A stretch of DNA of 40,815 nt. It comes from Alicyclobacillus suci. Its GTDB lineage: Bacteria; Bacillota; Bacilli; Alicyclobacillales; Alicyclobacillaceae. The stretch lies in assembly GCF_017329615.1 (NCBI RefSeq), contig NZ_JAFMTW010000029.1:1-40815 (forward strand), in the 5' to 3' direction. The notes beneath the pieces were generated by a model. It was not told the DNA's origin. It saw nothing but the letters and a program-made list of their open reading frames with translations, and searched no databases. Positions 23,522-31,872 of the stretch are shown here, piece by piece. Made by a program: the position numbers and the translations under genes. How positions within the stretch are numbered: position 1 is the stretch's first letter; each line of letters opens with the position of its first letter.

Positions 23522-24719
23522 ACTGCTCTCTGTGAATGACTGCTCTCTGTGAATGCAACACATCTTCTCTATACTTTGTGAAACTCACGTTAAAATGAAC
23601 AATAAAATTATCTAGGGCGTCACTTGTCTTGTCGGCGATTGCAAATACCGCTGCGGCAGTGATGTCTTTGTCGCGGTAGTATTCCTCCAGGAAACGCCAT
23701 ATGATTTTTCTCAGCGCATAAAACCATTCCATCTTCGAGATGATGGGGATATCCGACTTGGCCCATGCGATGCCTCGCTCCTGCGCCATTTCGATAATAT
23801 CCTGCGTCAACCCGTCGTGAACCAGCTCGGTGATTTGAAAGGCGTGATCGAGCAAATCCTGCTTTGTCACAAATTTCGATTTTGACACGATTTCAAAGGT
23901 GGTCTTCGCTTCGTGTTCTAATAGTTCGCTAAATGCTTTTTGATTTATCCTGAAAAAATCCCGGATGTCCTGTGCCGGATGTAAATGAATGTCCATCCTT
24001 GGGGTGATACCTCCAAAATCTGTGGTTGTGTAAAGTGGCGACACTGGCATGCGTATGGTAAACGTGGTTCCATGCCCTAATTCGCTGTGGACGTCGACAC
24101 TTCCGCCATTTTCATAGAGAACGGAGTAGACTTGGGCTAGTCCCATTCCAGTGCCATCTGGTTTTGTGGTGAAAAAAGGGACGCCAATTCGACTGATGTC
24201 CTTCTCAGCAATGCCGACGCCGGTATCCGTGATGGTCAACTCTACGTAATCGTTGATGCGGCGGTGTGTCAGTGAGACAGCACCTGTTGTCTCGATGGCT
24301 TCGCAGGCATTTTTAATGAGATTGAACAGCGCTTGTTTAATTTGATTTCGCTTACCACGGATTTTTGTCGATTTGTCGAACCAATGTTTTTTGAATTGAA
24401 TACGGTAGGAATCGTGTTGGAAAAGTGATAAAATATTTTCCAATTCGACACACAGCGAAAAATCCGTAAGGGCTTCACTTTGCAGTGATGGTTTTGATAC
24501 AGTAAGCAGGCTTTGAATCGTAGCGATTGCTTGGTCCAACTCTGAGAAGATAACATCCCAATGTTTGTAGTCATATTCTTCTTTTAGGAGTTGTAGCAGC
24601 CCCTTGACAGAAGTAAGCGGGTTGCGCACTTCATGGGCGACGCCTGTAGCAATTTCCCCAACTGACGCCAAACGACTAAGAACCTCCGCATCACGGAAGG
24701 AGGTCTCGTTGTTGTCCAA
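23508..24719 (-). CDS. Histidine kinase with RsbR-like domain, C-terminal STAS lost by frameshift
   Basis: 403 residues in the present frame. A HisKA box (SVGEIATGVAHEVRNPL, His29) and an HATPase domain (NLIKNACEAI, TDTGVGI, GTGMGLAQV) occupy residues 1-230. From about 245 a helical region resembles the N-terminal globin-like domain of RsbR proteins. The last residues HREQSLKN are encoded after a 17-base duplication that shifts the frame; without it, the protein would be 519 residues and end in a STAS domain (total 1577 minus 17 = 1560 bases, an exact multiple of three). The start is TTG at 24719 with AGGAGGG ahead. Probable role: cytosolic stress signalling. Confidence 0.8.
   Translation of the reverse strand: MDNNETSFRDAEVLSRLASVGEIATGVAHEVRNPLTSVKGLLQLLKEEYDYKHWDVIFSELDQAIATIQSLLTVSKPSLQSEALTDFSLCVELENILSLFQHDSYRIQFKKHWFDKSTKIRGKRNQIKQALFNLIKNACEAIETTGAVSLTHRRINDYVELTITDTGVGIAEKDISRIGVPFFTTKPDGTGMGLAQVYSVLYENGGSVDVHSELGHGTTFTIRMPVSPLYTTTDFGGITPRMDIHLHPAQDIRDFFRINQKAFSELLEHEAKTTFEIVSKSKFVTKQDLLDHAFQITELVHDGLTQDIIEMAQERGIAWAKSDIPIISKMEWFYALRKIIWRFLEEYYRDKDITAAAVFAIADKTSDALDNFIVHFNVSFTKYREDVLHSQRAVIHREQSLKN
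23522..23555. repeat. 17-bp perfect tandem duplication breaking a kinase-STAS gene
   Basis: ACTGCTCTCTGTGAATG occurs at 23522-23538 and again at 23539-23555 without interruption. The length (17) is not a multiple of three and shifts the reading frame between the kinase-RsbR part and the STAS part of one gene. Confidence 0.95.
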
Positions 24720-24854
24720 CTTTATTCCCTCCTGTTATACACATACTACAGTGATGTAGCACTCGACACGGTGATCATTATAGTATTTCGCCTAGTTGCA
24801 ACAATAGTAAAACGCGACAAAAAAAGATAGTGACTAGAGAGAAGTACATACGCA

Positions 24855-24883
24855 TTGATTAATATTTAGACTTAGTCTAAAAT
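24855..24883 (+). promoter_or_regulatory. Promoter with DtxR/MntR-like operator before VIT1-type gene
   Basis: TTGATT (24855-24860) and TAAAAT (24878-24883) have a 17-base spacer. Within and across it lies the inverted repeat TTTAGAC-TTA-GTCTAAA (24865-24881), similar to sites of metal-dependent DtxR-family repressors. Binding there would block the promoter. Confidence 0.6.
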
Positions 24884-24918
24884 TATATTCATAAGGTGAA
24901 CGAAAGAAGGGGTGGCAT

Positions 24919-25650
24919 ATGGCAATCGTTTCTCCGACGGAACAATTTGACACGATGAGGGGCAAGGAAGCGCGATCGGATGTCAGTGCTTGGCTTGGGG
25001 ATGCCATATACGGGATCAACGACGGCTTGGGTGCGATTTTTGGCATGATTGCCGGCGTTGCGGGATATACGGCCAATGGTCATACGATTCTAATGTCTGG
25101 GTTATTTGGGGCGTTGGCGAGTACGTTGTCGATGGGGGCGGGGGCTTGGCTTGCGACCAAGTCTGAAAACGAGTTGATGGAGCGGGCCTATGTACGAGCT
25201 AGGGATACGGTTCGCGCGCATCGTGGACAAGCGCTTCGCAGGTTATCCACGCGATACGAAGCGAAGGGATTTGATGCGCGGGACGCGAGGCATATCGCTG
25301 AGGTGATTGGTCGGGATGATGAGAGATTTGTGCAAACGCTGATTCAAGAAACAGAGGGTCACCCTGCATCAGTAAAAGGGAACCCGTGGTCCTCAGCTAT
25401 GTCTGGTTCAATTTCGACCTTCGTTGGTGCTATCGTACCTTTACTGCCGTTTTTCTTCCTGACGGGAACGGCGGCACTGATTGTTGCTGCGATTGTATCC
25501 ATCATGGCGCACTTCGCGGTTGGTGCTTCGAAGAGTCTTGTCACCGTTCGCTCCTGGTGGGCGAGTGGATTTGAAATGATGATGGCCGGTGTCATTGTGG
25601 GCGTTGTGTCGTATCTCCTTGGGTTGCTGGCCAATGCATTCTTTAGTTGA
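24919..25650 (+). CDS. VIT1/CCC1-family iron/manganese transporter
   Basis: A 243-residue protein with the VIT1/CCC1 layout: DAIYGINDGLGAIFGMIAGVAGY in the first helix, then GALASTLSMGAGAWLATKSE, a cytoplasmic metal-binding helical domain (about 85-150, with acidic residues such as RDDERFVQTLIQE), then three more membrane helices (PLLPFFFLTGTAALIVAAIV, the last ending at the C-terminus). It probably moves ferrous iron or manganese out of the cytosol. ATG at 24919 follows AAGGGGTGG. A DtxR/MntR-like operator overlaps the promoter, which fits a metal-controlled exporter. It is divergent from the kinase gene. Confidence 0.87.
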   Translation: MAIVSPTEQFDTMRGKEARSDVSAWLGDAIYGINDGLGAIFGMIAGVAGYTANGHTILMSGLFGALASTLSMGAGAWLATKSENELMERAYVRARDTVRAHRGQALRRLSTRYEAKGFDARDARHIAEVIGRDDERFVQTLIQETEGHPASVKGNPWSSAMSGSISTFVGAIVPLLPFFFLTGTAALIVAAIVSIMAHFAVGASKSLVTVRSWWASGFEMMMAGVIVGVVSYLLGLLANAFFS

Positions 25651-26191
25651 TACGAAACAGGGACCCTAGCCCACCGAGGTGACACTATTTGATTTCCGAA
25701 GGCGCATGCGCGGCGCTGGGCACTTCGCTGGCATGTCCTAATCAGACATCTCATCTGAACATCCGCTGGCAGCACTTTGTCGAGGATTTGTTGCGTTGAC
25801 CGGTGAAAATGTAGAGGAATGGTCAGCATGTGTGTTGGATCAAAACTTTCGATTAGGTAAAATAGAACACGCGCGCATCATTCGTCGTCTCACAAGACAA
25901 ACGTTTTATTCTTGGACTATATGAATTCAATTAGATTTTTGTCGCCGGATGTGATGAAATAAACAGTGGCGCGCGTTCTGTATAGAGGAGGTCAGCTAGG
26001 GACCCGAGAAGACGATGTTCACTGGGCGCGACAAATTCCTTTGAGATTTGGTTACAATACGGGTGCGTGATTTGCAATTGTACCACCTTGTATTGACTGG
26101 GGAAGTTGCAGAGGGGCGACATGCCTCGTGTGTCGCGAACAATTACCGGTGAACGGGTTGCGTGGGAGTAATCAGAACAGGAGGGACAAAG
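25651..26191. other. Intergenic region with a possible decayed gene fragment
   Basis: No intact gene. An open stretch on the plus strand between stops at 25739 and 25922 (about 60 codons, including LAALCRGFVALTGENVEEW and FRLGKIEHARIIRRL) has protein-like composition but no start codon with a ribosome binding site and no family I recognise; it may be a gene remnant. The rest up to 26178 has no clear promoter; TACAAT at 26053-26058 lacks a good -35. AGGAGGG at 26179-26185 belongs to pgi. Confidence 0.4.
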
Positions 26192-27505
26192 ATGTTGAAG
26201 CTCGATTTAAGCTATACAAACGGCTTCTTGAACGATGGCGAAATCGCGAATGCGCAGTCCATCGTCAACACCCTGCATGAGGACTTGTTACATAAACGCG
26301 TACCAGGGGCAGACTACCTGGGGTGGCTGGACTTGGCATCGCGTACGCTGAGTGAGGGTGTTACCGACATCCTGCAAACAGCGAAAGAGATTCGTGAGAA
26401 GGCTGATGCACTTGTTGTCGTCGGTATCGGCGGATCTTATTTGGGGGCCCGTGCAGCTTTTGAATGGGCAAAACCGGAGTACTACAATCAATTGCCAAAG
26501 GACGTGCGCAAGGGTCCGGAACTGTACTTTCTGGGGAATCACATCTCTTCAGACGCGGTTGCGGACTTGTTGACCATTCTGAGTGGCAAGCAGGTATATG
26601 TGAACGTGATTTCGAAGTCCGGAACCACGACGGAACCGGCTATTGGCTTCCGCTTGATTCGCGAGTGGATGATTCAGCAGTATGGTGAGCAAGAGACCAA
26701 GAACCGGATTGTGGCAACAACTGATGCTGCGAAGGGCGCACTGCGCAAGTTGTCGACGGATGAAGGCTACAAAACGTATGTCATTCCTGACGACGTCGGC
26801 GGACGCTACTCTGTGCTCACACCTGTTGGGTTGCTGCCGCTAGCTGTCGCCGGTGTCGACATTGTGAAATTGCTCGAAGGTGCTGCTGAAGGCGAAAAAC
26901 TGTTTGGTGTGCCTTCACTGTCGGAAAACTTGGCGTACCAATACGCGGTCGCACGCAATGCACTGTATCGTAAGGGGTATGTCACCGAAATCTTTGCGCA
27001 CTTTGAGCCAGGTCTGCACTATTTTGCAGAATGGTGGAAGCAATTGTTCGGCGAGAGTGAAGGGAAGGATCAGAAAGGCGTATTCCCAGCATCCGTTGGA
27101 TATACGACAGACCTGCACTCGATGGGACAATTCGTTCAAGAAGGGTATCGCAACCTGTTTGAGACGTTTGTGCACATTGAATCGGTGAACCACAGTGTCT
27201 CCGTACCATCTGCAAAGAACGTCGAAGATGGTTTGGAATACCTCGCGGGTAAAGAACTTTCGTGGGTGAATGACAAGGCTCGACTTGCAACGCAGAGTGC
27301 ACATGCTGAAGGCGGCGTTCCGAACTTGCTGGTACATGTACCGGATAGGTCAGAGCATTCGCTTGGCATGCTTTTCTATTTCTTCGAACGCGCGTGCGCG
27401 ATGAGTGGCCTGTTGATGGGTGTTAACCCATTTAACCAACCCGGCGTGGAAAATTACAAAACCAAGATGTTTAAGTTGCTTGGCAAGCCTGGGTATCAAG
27501 ACTAA
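26192..27505 (+). CDS. pgi: Glucose-6-phosphate isomerase
   Basis: About 437 residues of the short bacterial PGI type. Signatures: [18 protein letters not shown], the phosphate-binding [34 protein letters not shown], and the C-terminal [16 protein letters not shown]. It interconverts glucose 6-phosphate and fructose 6-phosphate in the cytosol. Start ATG 26192 follows AGGAGGG with 6 bases. Transaldolase follows after 19 bases, so the two share a transcript. Beside hxlA/hxlB it may serve the regeneration branch of the ribulose-monophosphate cycle. Confidence 0.97.
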   Translation: MLKLDLSYTNGFLNDGEIANAQSIVNTLHEDLLHKRVPGADYLGWLDLASRTLSEGVTDILQTAKEIREKADALVVVGIGGSYLGARAAFEWAKPEYYNQLPKDVRKGPELYFLGNHISSDAVADLLTILSGKQVYVNVISKSGTTTEPAIGFRLIREWMIQQYGEQETKNRIVATTDAAKGALRKLSTDEGYKTYVIPDDVGGRYSVLTPVGLLPLAVAGVDIVKLLEGAAEGEKLFGVPSLSENLAYQYAVARNALYRKGYVTEIFAHFEPGLHYFAEWWKQLFGESEGKDQKGVFPASVGYTTDLHSMGQFVQEGYRNLFETFVHIESVNHSVSVPSAKNVEDGLEYLAGKELSWVNDKARLATQSAHAEGGVPNLLVHVPDRSEHSLGMLFYFFERACAMSGLLMGVNPFNQPGVENYKTKMFKLLGKPGYQD

Positions 27506-27524
27506 TTTTAGGAGGTATGTTTCC

Positions 27525-28190
27525 ATGAGAATTTTTGTGGATACCGCGAACTTTGATGATATTAAAAAGGCCTATGATATGGGCGTGCTCTCTGGTGTAA
27601 CGACCAACCCATCCCTCATCGCGAAGGAAGCAGGGGTCCGTTATGAAGACCGTCTGCGCGAAATCGCGGATTACTGCAAAGGCATTGAGTCCATTAGCGC
27701 CGAAGTATTCGGTGAAACAGCAGAAGAGATGGTTAAAGAGGGCCTCGCATTCAGCGAAATCGCTCCAAATATTACGGTGAAACTCCCGCTCACGCCAGAT
27801 GGCCTGCGTGCGTGTCGCCAATTGACGGACAAGGGTATCACGACGAACGTCACATTGGTATTCTCTGCAACGCAAGCTTTGTTGGCTGGCCGCGCGGGCG
27901 CTACCTACGTATCCCCATTCATCGGTCGTTTGGAAGATGTTTCAAAGGGCAGCGGCATTGAGCTCATCAGCCAGATCGCAAGTATCTTTGAACAACACGA
28001 CATCAAGACCAACATTTTGGCCGCTTCGATTCGCACGGTCGATCATGCACTGGAAGCAGCACTTGCTGGTGCAAATGTTGGAACGATGCCATACAAGGTT
28101 ATCGAGGATATGACCAAGCATCCGAAAACAGCAGAAGGCTTGGCAACATTCGCAGCCGACGCTGAGAAATACAAGAAGAACCTGAAGTAA
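27525..28190 (+). CDS. Transaldolase (TalC/fructose-6-phosphate aldolase-like subfamily)
   Basis: A 221-residue small transaldolase: [34 protein letters not shown], Lys86 in [11 protein letters not shown] as the Schiff-base residue, and the C-terminal [13 protein letters not shown]. Members act as transaldolase or fructose-6-phosphate aldolase; sequence by eye does not decide between them. In Bacillales with this gene set it is normally transaldolase. ATG at 27525 follows AGGAGGT. It ends a two-gene operon with pgi, with a terminator behind it, and fits sugar-phosphate rearrangement after formaldehyde fixation. Confidence 0.92.
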   Translation: MRIFVDTANFDDIKKAYDMGVLSGVTTNPSLIAKEAGVRYEDRLREIADYCKGIESISAEVFGETAEEMVKEGLAFSEIAPNITVKLPLTPDGLRACRQLTDKGITTNVTLVFSATQALLAGRAGATYVSPFIGRLEDVSKGSGIELISQIASIFEQHDIKTNILAASIRTVDHALEAALAGANVGTMPYKVIEDMTKHPKTAEGLATFAADAEKYKKNLK

Positions 28191-28206
28191 TTGCACGTTC
28201 TTCTCG

Positions 28207-28232
28207 GGGCGCCCTTCGAGGGTGCCCTTTTT
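28207..28232 (+). terminator. Intrinsic terminator after transaldolase gene
   Basis: GGGCGCCCT and AGGGTGCCC pair (one G-U) around a tight loop (28207-28227), followed by TTTTT. Confidence 0.88.
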
Positions 28233-28315
28233 CTATGAGGTTCTTTGGCGATGGGACAGCGTTTTGTTCATTTCGGTGAGTAAACTATCTGATATGCAAA
28301 TTAAATTTACTTTAT

Positions 28316-28357
28316 GTTCATTACTTGTAATATGTAACTTGTGACTATATAATGAAC
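28316..28357 (+). promoter_or_regulatory. Promoter and inverted repeat before aldehyde dehydrogenase gene
   Basis: TTGTAA (28325-28330) and TATAAT (28348-28353) with a 17-base spacer. GTTCATTA (28316-28323) and TAATGAAC (28350-28357) form a perfect inverted repeat bracketing the promoter, so a regulator could bind there. Confidence 0.7.
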
Positions 28358-28430
28358 CTTGTAGCGCTGGTCTTGCGTATTTACCATCTCCATACGCGTG
28401 ATTCTTATCATTTGAAAGAAGGCATTATGG

Positions 28431-29909
28431 ATGGCTACTGAACCGATTGTTGTCAATGCAATTATTAACGGGGAAGCAGTTGCTGCGGAAAAACAATATC
28501 CTCGTGAAAACCCTACCAAGCCTAGTGAAATCGTTGGCTACGGACCAGTCAATACCAAGGAGGATGCGATTCGCGCGATTGATGCAGCGGCGGCAGCATT
28601 CCCCGCATGGGCGGCGACGCCATTGGAAGAACGAATTGCGCGTATGCGTAGTGCGATTGCAAAGGTGAAAGAGGCCACACCGGAATTTGTCACATTGCTT
28701 TCACGCGAACATGGTAAGGCCAAGTACGACGCTGAAGGAGAAATGTTCGTCAGTCTTGCATGGATGGAATATGCCTGCGATGTGGCGGCAGATGTCCTGA
28801 AAGATAAAGTAGAAGAGCGCGAAGATGGAAGAACGATTATCACGCGGGATCCGATGGGTGTCGTTTCTGCCATCACGCCTTGGAACTACCCGATTTCTTT
28901 GTCGAGTATTAAGATTGCGCCAGCGCTCGTGGCCGGCAATACCATGGTCCTTAAGCCGAGTCCATTTGCACCGCTGACGGTGACCAAAATGGTCGAACTG
29001 ATGGCGAAGGAGTTTCCTGCAGGTGTCCTGAACATTGTGCATGGTGATGCGGATGTCGGCGTGGAGCTAACCAGCAACCCGAAGGTCGCGAAGATTGCCT
29101 TCACGGGTGGCACGCGGACGGCTACACACATTATGAAGGCTGCTGCAGACACCATTAAGAACATGACACTCGAACTCGGCGGCAACGACGCTGCAGTGCT
29201 TCTTGAGGATTTTGACGTGAATGATGAGCGGGCCATGCGCCGCTTGGTCATCTCCAATTTCTTGACCGGTGGTCAAATTTGCATGATTGCAAAGCGTGTC
29301 TACGTTCACCGTTCGATTTACGACAAGTTCGTCGAGAAGTACATTGAAGCAGCTAACAAGTGGATCCGCCTTGGCGACCCATTCAATCCTCAGGTGACCG
29401 TTGGCCCTGTAAATAACCAACCGCAGGTCAAGCACGTGCAGCGCTTGGTCGACGACGCGAAGAGTCGGGGTGCACAGGTGATTCCGCTCGGTCAAATCCT
29501 GGACCCGGAAGTATTCGAAGAAGGATATTTCCTGCAACCGACGTTGGTTCTGGGTGCCGGATACAATGACCCGATTGTGGTGGAAGAACAGTTCGGACCG
29601 ACGGTTCCGGTGCTTCCGTTTGACGATGACGATCACGCCGTGGCCCTCGTCAACGACAGCATCTACGGACTGACAAGCTCTGTCTGGGGTGAGACGGAGC
29701 ACGCGATTCGCGTGGCTCGTCGCATTGAGGCCGGAACTACGATGATTAATACCGCGGCGGTTCAGGGGCTCGATGTTCGCTTCCCATTTGGGGGCGTGAA
29801 GCAATCTGGTATCGGTCGCGAATACGGTGCAGAGGGCGTTACCTCTTATACCGAGACGCATGTCATCAACATTCCGAAGGTCGGCGAACTGCCAAACATT
29901 CCGGAATAA
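28431..29909 (+). CDS. NAD(P)-dependent aldehyde dehydrogenase
   Basis: A 492-residue ALDH. The cofactor and catalytic segments are intact: ITPWNYPIS, Lys/Ser in MVLKPSPFAPL, AFTGGT, Glu248 in LELGGNDAA and the catalytic Cys284 in GGQICMIAKR, then EEQFGPTVPVLPF near the end. It oxidises an aldehyde to an acid; the substrate cannot be read from the sequence, with succinate-semialdehyde- or lactaldehyde-type enzymes as the nearest types by look. ATG 28431 follows AAGAAGG. Between the pgi-tal operon and hxlBA it may contribute to aldehyde detoxification (inference). A terminator follows. Confidence 0.93.
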   Translation: MATEPIVVNAIINGEAVAAEKQYPRENPTKPSEIVGYGPVNTKEDAIRAIDAAAAAFPAWAATPLEERIARMRSAIAKVKEATPEFVTLLSREHGKAKYDAEGEMFVSLAWMEYACDVAADVLKDKVEEREDGRTIITRDPMGVVSAITPWNYPISLSSIKIAPALVAGNTMVLKPSPFAPLTVTKMVELMAKEFPAGVLNIVHGDADVGVELTSNPKVAKIAFTGGTRTATHIMKAAADTIKNMTLELGGNDAAVLLEDFDVNDERAMRRLVISNFLTGGQICMIAKRVYVHRSIYDKFVEKYIEAANKWIRLGDPFNPQVTVGPVNNQPQVKHVQRLVDDAKSRGAQVIPLGQILDPEVFEEGYFLQPTLVLGAGYNDPIVVEEQFGPTVPVLPFDDDDHAVALVNDSIYGLTSSVWGETEHAIRVARRIEAGTTMINTAAVQGLDVRFPFGGVKQSGIGREYGAEGVTSYTETHVINIPKVGELPNIPE

Positions 29910-29933
29910 AGAAGAGCACTAGAAAAAACTCGT

Positions 29934-29963
29934 GTCGCCCGGTTCTGCAACCGGGCGACTTTT
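29934..29963 (+). terminator. Intrinsic terminator after aldehyde dehydrogenase gene
   Basis: GTCGCCCGGTT and AACCGGGCGAC (29934-29959) pair perfectly around CTGC, followed by TTTT. Confidence 0.9.
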
Positions 29964-30034
29964 ATGTGCAGATGTGTATGTGAGAACGCACTCAGCTGTG
30001 TGTTAGCGCGAACCTCGATGTCCCTAGAGAAATG

Positions 30035-30077
30035 AACATGCCCCCGTCACTTCCACTAGGAAGCGCGGGGGCATGTT
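30035..30077 (-). terminator. Long hairpin behind hxlB
   Basis: AACATGCCCCCG (30035-30046) and CGGGGGCATGTT (30066-30077) pair perfectly; the loop holds CTTCC/GGAAG, which extends the stem. It probably ends the leftward hxlAB transcript and may act on the plus strand too. Confidence 0.75.
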
Positions 30078-30108
30078 TATTATGATGCACCTGATCTATT
30101 CAAATGAT

Positions 30109-30672
30109 CTATTCAAGATTGGCGTGTCGTGCAAACATTTCAGCTGCCGCGATGTGCTGTTGATCCATTAGCCGCAACACCACTGCATCGCCGAATAGCA
30201 GGAGGCTTTGCTCAAACAGTGATCCCATTGGTTGCATGGTCATGGCAGCTCCGCCGCTTGGCCCTTGCTTCGGCTGGGCGTGAATTTGGACTACCGCTTT
30301 GGCGAGACGGCCAATCGTCGAGTCGGGGGTCGTCGTGATCAGGGCGACAGAACCTCCAAGTTTGGTTGCCTTTTCGGCCATTGCGACCAGGCTGCGCGTT
30401 TCGCCGGATCCAGAGCCGATAATGAGCAAGTCACCGGACGTAAACGGCGGCGTGACGGACTCGCCGACGACGTGGGCGTCGATGTTCAGATGCATGAGAC
30501 GCATCGCGAATCCCTTCATCATGAAGCCGGAGCGCCCGGCGCCAGCGACAAAAACGCGGCCTGCGCCGATGATGGCCTGGATAAAATCAGCGACCTCGGA
30601 TTCCGACAACGTATCCAATGTCCGCGACAGCTCAGCTAAAATCTCGGCTGTATAGGTTCGTACGGTCTGCAT
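30109..30672 (-). CDS. hxlB: 6-phospho-3-hexuloisomerase
   Basis: A 187-residue SIS-domain protein of the hexuloisomerase type: FVAGAGRSGFMMKGFAMRL, GESVTPPFTSGDLLIIGSGSGET and the catalytic region near the end (MGSLFEQSLLLFGDAV). It converts hexulose 6-phosphate (from HxlA) to fructose 6-phosphate. It follows hxlA with a 6-base gap in a leftward operon. Near the stop, a 12-base repeat (TGATCTATTCAA at 30092-30103 and 30105-30116) has been duplicated without harm. Together with hxlA it forms the ribulose-monophosphate pathway core. Confidence 0.96.
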   Translation of the reverse strand: MQTVRTYTAEILAELSRTLDTLSESEVADFIQAIIGAGRVFVAGAGRSGFMMKGFAMRLMHLNIDAHVVGESVTPPFTSGDLLIIGSGSGETRSLVAMAEKATKLGGSVALITTTPDSTIGRLAKAVVQIHAQPKQGPSGGAAMTMQPMGSLFEQSLLLFGDAVVLRLMDQQHIAAAEMFARHANLE

Positions 30673-30678
30673 GGCGAC

Positions 30679-31311
30679 TCAACCTTGTTGAATCAATTGT
30701 TTCATCTCTTGTGCGACAGCACGCTTGTTGGATTCGCCGGTAATACCGCCTCCGACAATCACAATATCCGGCTGTGCTTTGACAACCTCTGGAAGCGTCT
30801 TGAGCTTGATACCGCCGGCTACGGCAGTTTTGGCGCTTTTGACCACGCGTTTGATGGTGCGCAGGTCGTCAAATGGGTTCTGACCAGCCGCTTGGAGGTC
30901 GTAACCCGTGTGCACGCAGATGTAATCTACGCCTAATGCGTCCACTTCGCGAGCGCGGGTTTCGAGATCTTTTACACCAATCATATCGACCAGGATTTTG
31001 CGGTTTCGCTTGCGTGCTTCTTCGACGGCACCTGTGATGGTTGCATCTTCAGACACGCCGAGAATCGTAATGTAATCGGCCCCAGCTTCGGATGCGCGCA
31101 TGACTTCATAGCCGCCTGCGTCCATCACTTTGAGATCGGCCAGGACTTCAAGATTCGGGAATGCCTCTTTCATTGCCTTTACAGCGTGAAGCCCTTCGTC
31201 GATGATAATTGGCGTACCAATTTCGACGATGTCAATGTATTCTTGAACTTCTTTAACCAGTTCAATCCCTTCCGGGATATTTACCAAATCGAGAGCCAAC
31301 TGCAATTTCAT
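30679..31311 (-). CDS. hxlA: 3-hexulose-6-phosphate synthase
   Basis: A 210-residue member of the orotidine-decarboxylase superfamily: LQLALDLVNIPEGIELV, the metal and substrate segment LADLKVMDAGGYEV, ADYITILGVSED, VDYICVHTGYDLQA and AVAGGIKLKT. It condenses formaldehyde with ribulose 5-phosphate to hexulose 6-phosphate, with magnesium. The ATG at 31311 follows AAGGGAG with 8-9 bases, preferred over upstream in-frame codons. It is divergent from hxlR and its promoter region has a TATAAC -10 (minus strand of 31402-31407) with a poor -35, as expected for an activator-dependent promoter. Confidence 0.96.
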   Translation of the reverse strand: MKLQLALDLVNIPEGIELVKEVQEYIDIVEIGTPIIIDEGLHAVKAMKEAFPNLEVLADLKVMDAGGYEVMRASEAGADYITILGVSEDATITGAVEEARKRNRKILVDMIGVKDLETRAREVDALGVDYICVHTGYDLQAAGQNPFDDLRTIKRVVKSAKTAVAGGIKLKTLPEVVKAQPDIVIVGGGITGESNKRAVAQEMKQLIQQG

Positions 31312-31439
31312 GAATTCCACTCCCTTGTCTTTAAATGGTCGAGACGCCCTGAACAACAGAATCGTTGCCAATCAGGAACAATGTGCTCGACAAGAAGAGA
31401 TGTTATACTCAACATGTTATTTTCGGAAGTACACACTTT

Positions 31440-31474
31440 TTTGTGATATAGTACCCCGTTTGTGATATAGTACC
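31440..31474. promoter_or_regulatory. Two direct repeats, probable HxlR activator sites
   Basis: TTTGTGATATAGTACC occurs at 31440-31455 and at 31459-31474, period 19. They lie upstream of the minus-strand hxlA promoter at about -44 to -78 from its likely start, and just before hxlR. In Bacillus subtilis HxlR activates hxlAB by binding two direct repeats in the same place. Confidence 0.75.
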
Positions 31475-31506
31475 TTAAAAGAAGCTATGAAAAAGGGGAG
31501 ATGGAC

Positions 31507-31866
31507 GTGAAGACATACGAGTTTAACTGTGAGAAGGAATTGACGCTGTCGGTCATCGGCGGGAAGTGGAAGATGATTATTCTTTGGCATATTGGTCTCG
31601 ACAGTCCGCAGCGGTTTAGTAAGTTGCGCAGACTCCTTCCGAATGTGACGCCGAAGATGTTGACGTCACAATTGAGGGAGTTGGAGAACGACGGCATCAT
31701 TCACCGCAAAGTGTATCAACAAGTGCCGCCAAAGGTAGAGTACACGTTGACAGAACACGGGAAGAACCTGATGCCGATACTAGAACTGATGTACGACTGG
31801 GGGAAGTCGTACGCACGGGACATGAATATCGACATATCCGGATGGACTGCGAAGAGCGACGTGTGA
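31507..31866 (+). CDS. hxlR: HxlR, activator of the hxlAB operon
   Basis: A 119-residue winged-helix protein of the HxlR/MarR-like family: [47 protein letters not shown] and [14 protein letters not shown]. No cysteine is present in the position near the helix where redox-sensing relatives have one, except the N-terminal Cys in FNCEKEL. It is encoded divergently from hxlA, which supports formaldehyde-responsive activation of hxlAB. ATG 31501 abuts its ribosome binding site (AAAGGGGAG); GTG 31507 has proper spacing and is chosen. Confidence 0.9.
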   Translation: MKTYEFNCEKELTLSVIGGKWKMIILWHIGLDSPQRFSKLRRLLPNVTPKMLTSQLRELENDGIIHRKVYQQVPPKVEYTLTEHGKNLMPILELMYDWGKSYARDMNIDISGWTAKSDV

Positions 31867-31872
31867 GTGCTG

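Noticed and set aside
29067..29861. A 264-codon minus-strand frame under aldehyde dehydrogenase
   Set aside because: The plus-strand enzyme has all catalytic residues; the opposite frame is a codon-bias shadow.
30092..30116. Tandem 13-base repeat at the hxlB stop codon as a frameshift signal
   Set aside because: The second copy only adds sequence after the stop; hxlB is full length.
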